DNA from: Geosiphon pyriformis
Taxonomy: Eukaryota; Glomeromycota; Glomeromycetes; Archaeosporales; Geosiphonaceae
DNA length: 64,000 nucleotides
Assembly: GCA_016748015.1 (NCBI GenBank)
Contig: JAAOMT010000494.1
Location: 550,190-614,189, forward strand
Direction: 5' to 3'
Of the stretch, positions 58,011 to 64,000 are shown in pieces. The translations under genes were made by a program, and so were the position numbers. The notes under the pieces are model-generated. The model had not been told where the DNA came from and searched no databases. It worked only from the letters and a program-made list of their open reading frames with translations. Position 1 is the stretch's first letter, and each line of letters opens with the position of its first letter.

Positions 58011-58063
58011 CAGGAATTAAAGTTTACGCAAAAGTGGAATTTTTTAACCACGTACAGATCTGA
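58011..58063. promoter_or_regulatory. Very short divergent intergenic region (shared promoter)
   Basis: Only 53 bp separate the start codons of the RBFA-like gene (minus) and the LRR gene (plus). Both 5' untranslated regions or both promoters must overlap here or extend into the opposite coding sequence. No clear TATA element is visible. Confidence 0.5.
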
Positions 58064-59342
58064 ATGCCATGCGTTGTAGATCAGCTGGATTCTGAAAAAA
58101 AGTTTTCAAACACGCCATTTCCTATGTCTTGGCGCAACGCCGTCCTAACCCATCTATCCTCCTATGTGTTGCAAGGCGAAGAATTCTTATGGATATTACA
58201 AGGGAATAGCCTTAATAACTTTGCCCATTCCGTGATTCTCTGGAATATTAGAACAGATACGGAAGGGGGATATACAATAACCCATAACTTGACTTCAACT
58301 GCATCGGACCAGGAAGTAAATGAAGGCAGAATTGGTGAAACTTGTTTCAAAATTACAAGGCATTTCTTATCGAAACACGAAGTTAGTTTGGTGGATCTTG
58401 GCATAATAGAATTCGTGAGTTATCGAATAAGATAGGTTTTTTCAAATTGGTCTAAAAATTTCTGTTTTCAAAATTCTAACTCTGGGAATTTTTTAGAGAA
58501 TAATTGTTCCAGCTATACCTTATCTACAAACACTCTGTAGACTTTCAATTGCGTACAATAAACTCAAAATTTTACCTTCATCACTGTTCCAACTTGCTAA
58601 TCTTCAGATTTTGCACATTCATTCAAACGAGTTGATCTCACTTCCACCTCAAATCGGTCTTCTGACTTCACTTCGCGAGCTCGATTTGCATGCAAATCAA
58701 ATCACACGTATTCCTCAACAAATTTCTCTATGTACACAGTGCAATTGGGTGAACTTGGAGAAGAACCAAATTTCTTACTTACCCGTTGAAATTTTCCTTT
58801 TGAGACAGCTTAGACAACTTCGCCTTGATGGCAATCCATTTGGTGTGATTGCCTTTGAAAACACTGTTGTCGGAAGCGACCGATACTTGCCGGATAATGA
58901 TGGCAATTTTTTCAACACAGGGAATGATGAAACTGTCATTTTGCGTGCGAATCAAAATTTAATGCCATTGTCTGATATTTGCGCGCAAGTTGCTGGAATC
59001 ACCTTGATAAATCAAGGGTGTCATACTTTTTGCCTGAGCCCCCTTTGTAAAACGACAACCACAAAAATTTATGGCGAAGATTGTATTTACAAATTTCTGC
59101 CATCGGAGATCCTACAACGTATCATTCTATCGTATAACTTCCCACCTACCAAATGCTCCCAGTGTTGTTCTCCATTGTTCCACGATGGAGTGGAAGATTA
59201 TTACTATTATGGAGAAGAGGAAATTCCCGTAATTTATCTTTTTTGTTCCTATGCGTGTCGAACAACTTTGAGAAAAAGCGTCCGAGCTCATTACGCTCGA
59301 CATTTTATCGCAGAGAATTGCTCTGTCCAACCCACTTATTAA
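58064..59342 (+). CDS. Leucine-rich-repeat protein with Cys-rich C-terminal region
   Basis: Two exons, 58064-58414 and 58497-59342 (398 codons plus stop; GT-AG intron of 82 bp). The N-terminal 115 residues have no recognised domain. Residues about 125-215 hold four or five LRRs of the short L-x-x-L-x-L-x-x-N-x-(L/I)-x-x-(L/I)-P type (LCRLSIAYNKLKILPSSLFQ; LQILHIHSNELISLPPQIG; LRELDLHANQITRIPQQIS; CNWVNLEKNQISYLPVEIF). The C-terminal 130 residues contain Cys pairs (KCSQCCSPLFHD; FCSYACRTTLRK) that could bind zinc. No signal peptide or membrane span. LRRs bind protein partners; the partner here is unknown. Confidence 0.85.
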
Positions 59343-59771
59343 AATCCTCGAATTGACATGCAGACCCATTGTGTTGTCAACCCAAAATAAAATTCTGGAT
59401 CCATCATATTATAAATTTATACGTTATAACTTTTTGTTAATTTTTCATGACTTTAGCATTTGCTTACAAATGTTAGACATATAAGATGAACTGAAAATAA
59501 CGCGTTTAAGAAATTCCATTAGTTGGAATACTAAAGCTATTCTCTGAAAGCAGTTATTGTTAGTTGGAATATTGGTCAGAGCTTTAGAAGGAAATCAAAG
59601 AGAAAACTGAGTTGTAATTGGAAGCTATAGGATGATTGATTTCAACAGCAAAAGAAATTAAAAGTATAAAAGAAAAATGACGGGGCAAATAGCAGATGGG
59701 AATATTATTGGACTGGAACGGTCAGAATGCTAAAAGGTGAGGGAAAAATCAAATGCAAAAAATCAAACCGT
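59343..59771. other. Convergent intergenic region
   Basis: About 430 bp between the 3' ends of the LRR gene and the acidic-protein gene. No frame or repeat is seen. An AATAAA at 59386-59391 (46 bases past the LRR stop) is a plausible poly-A signal. Confidence 0.45.
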
Positions 59772-62058
59772 TCATGCCACACGAGCCTTTTTCGCGATAT
59801 AATCATCGACTAATCGTCAAAGAAAAAACATGTCAATTAATGTGATCATTATTTTTCCATAAGGCAAAAGCATTTCAACGTACCTTCATTGTCATTTGTG
59901 TATTCTTCCCAGCCTCTCTTTCCAATGCCAGCGTCCGCGGAATCAAGATTATCTAACAGAGGATCTATGTTCCAATCGTTATCGACAAGACTGTCTGTGT
60001 TATTCGGTCCTTCTTGTTCTTCATATTCTTCAAAGTCGGGAAGGTTATTTGGATCACCTATGTAAAATCATAAAATGTTGGTAATTTATTAACCATTCAA
60101 TAATAAGTGACGTGTTTTAAGCTGATCGAATTACCCAATACCTGTTGTATCACCAGTCATTATAGGATTGGAATTACTCTCATCAAAGGTATCAAACGTT
60201 TCTTCTAATGCACTAGGGGAATGATGTTTAATATTCTGTCCATGGTTCTTTTCCACAGTCTTTTTCTCTTTATCATTTGTTTTGTTATTGTCAAGAGCAT
60301 CTTCGAAGCCCATACCCTCCACCTGAGTTTCACCAAAAACATGATTATTAGGTTCGAACCGCTGGTGGAGAGCTTGATTTGAAGGTGATTTTGAAGAAAC
60401 AAATCGCGATTCAAGATTATCATCACGCAAATCTAAAGTGTTTTTATCGAAGTCTTGATTTAGTAGATGTGCCTGTTCCATCTCTTCTTTCTCCAAATCT
60501 GGATTAAGCGGATGTGTTTGGTCTATCTCCTCTTTCTCGACATCCGAGTATGGGGCAAGTTCTATAAATATATTCATATTTTAAGAAGCTGGAACAGTAT
60601 AATTCATTTATATATTTAGCAAGAGTTGAATTACCGTCATCGTCAAGATTAAGCAGCTCATTTTTTGATATTGCAAGCTTTCCCTTTTTTGGTGGCAGTG
60701 TGACCAATTTACCTTTATCCAAGTCATCATTTTCGGCTTGCAGCGTCTCATGCGCATCTGGGGAATTTATTAGTATTACACCTTTTTCCCCTGTTTCTTC
60801 ATTTTGATTCTCATCTTCACTTTCAGAAGCTGGGGTACTAGGACTCGAGTCATCGAGGACAATGGGATTCTGAAGTTCATTTCCCGCACTATTCGCCCTT
60901 GTCGCTATTTGAATGGAAAGTATTAGCATTTTACTATATATTAAAACTGACCAACCCATATTAATGAAATATCTTCACCTTCATTAATGATATATCGAAT
61001 TCGTTGAAGATGTGAAATGAATCCATCGCGGAGAGATAATTGAATATTTAAGTCCGTATATGGAACTTCCCGTAATCTTTGAAAATTATGATGCAACTCG
61101 AGTACACTGTTCAAAGTATAGTGCTGGGACAAATAATTTTCCTGTTACGAAGAAAAATTGGCGTTATTTATTAAAGATCCATTGCTCTTAGAAAAAGTAG
61201 TGACTAGGAAAACATAAAAACCTGGGAAATTACGAGCAAGAAATCTTCTTCTTTACTATCTTTAAAAGTTAGAACGGCCTCTTTGATGTGTTGATCAGGG
61301 GCTAAGTCGTTTTTTAGAGTCACCATAAAATCGCCTAACCGTACCTCTGGGCGAATTGACATTCGTCTCTTAGTACCGGCATATTCAAGAATGCAATGGG
61401 GAGATCGATGAGTTGGAGGGACTGATGCCTCATGCTGGGAAGAAGAGTTAGATTCTTCTTCGTAATCTTCTTCGTAACTTGCATTATCCCCAGCAGGATC
61501 AAGATTTTCTTCGTCACCAACATATTGAATATCGTCTTCATCATCGATAGTTACAACCTCAGCTTCAACTGTGTTTATTTTATCCTTGAAAGAGCTGGTA
61601 ATTTTTTCGTCTTCAACGTTGAAAACTTCTCGATTTTCTTCGTCGAATTCTGGGAAATCCCCAGTTTCAAGTGCAAATTCTGATTGTTTCTTATTAATTT
61701 TTACCTCTTCCACTAAAGTAAGTGCTTGATCATCCTCTGCTTTGTTTTCTACATGATTAGTTATGGAATCGGGATGTGTGCGTTCATTTTCGGATTTCGG
61801 GTTTTTTAGTTCATCAAAGTCACCGTCAAAGACAGCCTCTAATAAAGGGTCATCAAGTCTTAGCTCTTCATCGAGGCTCAGGTTGCCTTCAGTGATGTTC
61901 GAGTCCCCAGGGTCGCCCGCCAGTATTTCGTCGCTTAACCAATCTAGCTCGTCCTTCGGATCGTTCTGTAGTAAGGATACCTGCTGCTGCTCAGAGTTTA
62001 AGATTAGAGATTGGGACATACTTTGTGAAGGAAAGGTTAATAATGCAAACAAATCCAA
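59772..62058 (-). CDS. Acidic protein with SUMO-interaction-like motifs, family not recognised
   Basis: Six exons: 61222-62058, 60979-61141, 60635-60904, 60142-60561, 59884-60057, 59772-59809; 633 codons plus stop, every junction GT-AG and in frame. The last exon (VDDYIAKKARVA) is too short to appear as an ORF. The protein is strongly acidic. The only part that looks globular is residues about 220-335 (CILEYAGTKRRMSIRPEVRL; FKDSKEEDFLLVISQENYLS; YTLNSVLELHHNFQRLREVP; LRDGFISHLQRIRYI). The rest is Glu/Asp/Ser-rich and probably disordered. Hydrophobic-acidic clusters EVVTIDDEDD and NPIVLDDSSPS fit SUMO-interaction motifs. No signal peptide or membrane span. A nuclear role is an inference only. 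A second in-frame Met lies 13 codons in. Confidence 0.8.
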
Positions 62059-62650
62059 GTTTATTCGAAAATTTATGTAGCCAGACTCCGTCTCTCAAAT
62101 ATCAAGATTGTTTCCCTGATCCAAAAGAAAAATCAATAAAGTCAGGATGTTAGTCAAGGTTTTAAAATATTTTATGAAAATGGTATATTAGAGTTGTGGA
62201 AAAACGTAATAAATAAGTTTATCTATCCAACATCTATAACTAGACCGTGTAGCACGGGAAAATTCTTTGTACTATGGTGCATATTACCTTAACTCACATA
62301 TTTTAAGATCTGAATTCAAAATGCTAAGGCATCTTATGCAGTATAAGGAGACAAAAACTATCAAACTTGTTTCTCCTTTTAACAATTGAACAAGTATTGA
62401 TAGAGTTATAATATTTTAAAATTACTTTCTTTTATATAGCTAATAAACAAATTAGATCTTTTACTACAGGTCATATGAAAAGGTCATGTGTATATTATTT
62501 TGTGTAATTGGTCAAAAATATAAATGTATATTGTATATACTTTGAGTAATATAATAGTTTCATCTTTTTTTCATATCAATAGCTTTCTAAATACAAAATG
62601 TTTTATTTATATGTATAATTTTATATTTATGTGCTAATTATTTTTATTTA
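62059..62650. other. Upstream region grading into repeat DNA
   Basis: Promoter side of the acidic-protein gene. A 30-base block at 62269-62300 (TATTACCTTAACTCACATAT core) is shared with 15535-15564, marking a dispersed repeat. No gene seen. Confidence 0.45.
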
Positions 62651-62654
62651 TTTG

Positions 62655-63740
62655 ATTAGAAATAAAAAGGCTCAAAATATGAAAAAAAGACAAAAAGAAT
62701 TAAAAGTAAAGACAATATTACAACTATTATATTGTAAAGATAAATAACTAGATGAAAATAAAGATATAATTTCAAATACAAAACTTGATTCTTTGATTTA
62801 TAAAAATAAACAAAAACTTTTGAAATAGAAAGATTCAGTTAGATATTATCTAAGGAAAGCATATACAAGTAAATCTCAAAGCAGTCTAAAATACAAAAGA
62901 AAAATAGAAAAGAAGTATATACAAATTGCAAAAACATACAAGTCAATTACCACTTTTTTTGCTTCTATAATTTTTTATCAAGACAAAAAACCAGAATTAG
63001 CAATTATAAAAAAGAAAAAAAATAAAATCAATTGCAATATAAAAAAAAACTTAGTATTTTACATAATAAACAAAAATATCAAGCTTTATTCTTAAGCACT
63101 TTTGATTATTTTTGTATATAGTACTTAATTTTATACTTTATAAATATATTAAATAGAGAAAACAAAGTCAAGAATAACAGTTATATTGTATTTTTTGTTC
63201 TTAAAAAACAAAAAAATTAGAAAAATAAATAGGCTGCTCATTATTTATACAAATAAACAGACTATTTTTTTTTTATAGCCAATTTTTTCCAAGATTTAAG
63301 ACAAGCATATTAAGCATACTTTATTGTTTATAAATAAAAACATTAAAAAAAACATGCTTAAAATGGTTTCATAATGCAAAATTTAAGGACTGAAAAGTAT
63401 TATTGTTATAAGTCTTTTTTTGTAACAAGATTATTCTACAATACTTCAATATTAATAATTGTTATGTTTTAAAATCTACTATAATTCAAGATATGCAAAA
63501 ATAAAATTATATATTTTGCAAAAATAGACAAAACATTTATTATAATAAATACAAACAGAAGAATATTATAGTATATTGTCAAATATTTACAACAAAAATA
63601 ATACAATATGCTCAATTTATAAAGTTATTTGAACCAAAAAATAAGGAATTAATAATACTAATAATTTTAGATTTACTTATTAATTCTATATAATATGTTT
63701 TAGTCACTTATGATAAGACATACTTTTATGTTTTTAATAA
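62655..63740 (+). pseudogene. Decayed DDE-transposase-like ORF
   Basis: With about ten stops, one plus-strand frame remains readable over long stretches: KAQNMKKRQKELKVKTIL, KLDSLIYKNKQKLLK, RYYLRKAYTSKSQSSLKYKR, and near the end TIQYAQFIKLFEPKNKEL then YVLVTYDKTYFYVFNN. The last segment matches the V-T-H-D-E-S-x-F motif around the first catalytic Asp of DDE-superfamily endonucleases found in fungal repeats. The rest of the catalytic domain is missing because an LTR interrupts at 63741. The family assignment is tentative. Confidence 0.45.
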
Positions 63741-64000
63741 TATTATAAATAATTATTTAAAGTATTAAAACAAATAACAAACTCATAATTTAGTGCTCAA
63801 TAACTGTTGATATTGGTAATTTCTAAAGATTTTGAAGTCTAAAAGTTTTTGTTGAGTTTTTTGTATAATAAACAGAAATTTAATTAATAGTTTCTTCCAT
63901 AAATTTTTTTCTTTAACATAATGGTCAGTATTACCAGAAGTTTTTGGTCTTTTTTTTTAAATGTTGTTAATGTTTATTTGTTGTTAATTTCACATTTTTT
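63741..64000 (-). repeat. Decayed LTR of the B/C family, cut by the window end
   Basis: The first 40 bases align without gaps to the start of the element B LTR at 25131. Of nine differences, seven are G-to-A or C-to-T. Later landmarks (TTAGTGCTCAAT, TGATATTGGTA, GAAGTCTAA, TTTGTATAATAAACAGA) follow in the same order. The element body would lie to the right of the window. Confidence 0.7.

Noticed and set aside
1-64000. Bacterial or endosymbiont origin of the window
   Set aside because: Spliceosomal introns, kexin with Golgi tail, LTR retrotransposons and no operons argue for a fungal nuclear genome.

Overview
This is a eukaryotic, very AT-rich fungal window with two compartments. About 1-50.6 kb is a retrotransposon cemetery. 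About 50.7-62.1 kb is a compact set of five intron-rich host genes. The short introns, a Kex2-type protease, a Pus1-type enzyme, the extreme AT content and the style of the repeats suggest an early-diverging fungus, most likely an arbuscular mycorrhizal fungus (Glomeromycotina). That assignment is inference from recognition, not from a search.

Repeat compartment. A minus-strand RRM plus zinc-knuckle ORF (LINE ORF1 type) is split by a minus-strand Ty3/Gypsy-type element G1 (4027-14217, LTRs about 1.07 kb). After an AT-rich stretch with a ~190-bp tandem repeat comes a decayed, gag-only LTR element D (17123-19963). Next is a three-level nest. Plus-strand element A (19964-about 49349, ~290-bp LTRs) is broken inside its reverse transcriptase by minus-strand element B (25131-45374, 885-bp LTRs). 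B is broken inside its own reverse transcriptase by plus-strand element C (29285-39427) of the same family. G1, A, B and C share one unusual order: gag with CCHC knuckle, retropepsin, Cys-rich module, acidic spacer, dUTPase-like domain, linker, RT, RNase H, integrase, then an extra ORF before the 3' LTR. The dUTPase-like domain and the extra ORF are the most interesting content. All copies carry stop codons, and divergence is dominated by G-to-A and C-to-T transitions, which have hit catalytic residues of protease, RT, integrase and dUTPase.

Host genes. PUS1-like tRNA pseudouridine synthase (+, 10 exons); kexin-like proprotein convertase (-, 8 exons, one GC-AG intron); RBFA-like, probably mitochondrial, ribosome-binding factor (-, 4 exons); a leucine-rich-repeat protein with a Cys-rich tail (+, 2 exons), divergent from RBFA across only 53 bp; and an acidic protein with SUMO-interaction-like motifs that I do not recognise (-, 6 exons). 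All exon chains were built by hand from splice sites and frame continuity, and each chain sums to a whole number of codons.

Right edge. Past 62.1 kb AT-rich repeat DNA resumes, with a decayed DDE-transposase-like ORF interrupted at 63741 by a heavily mutated LTR of the B/C family that runs off the window.
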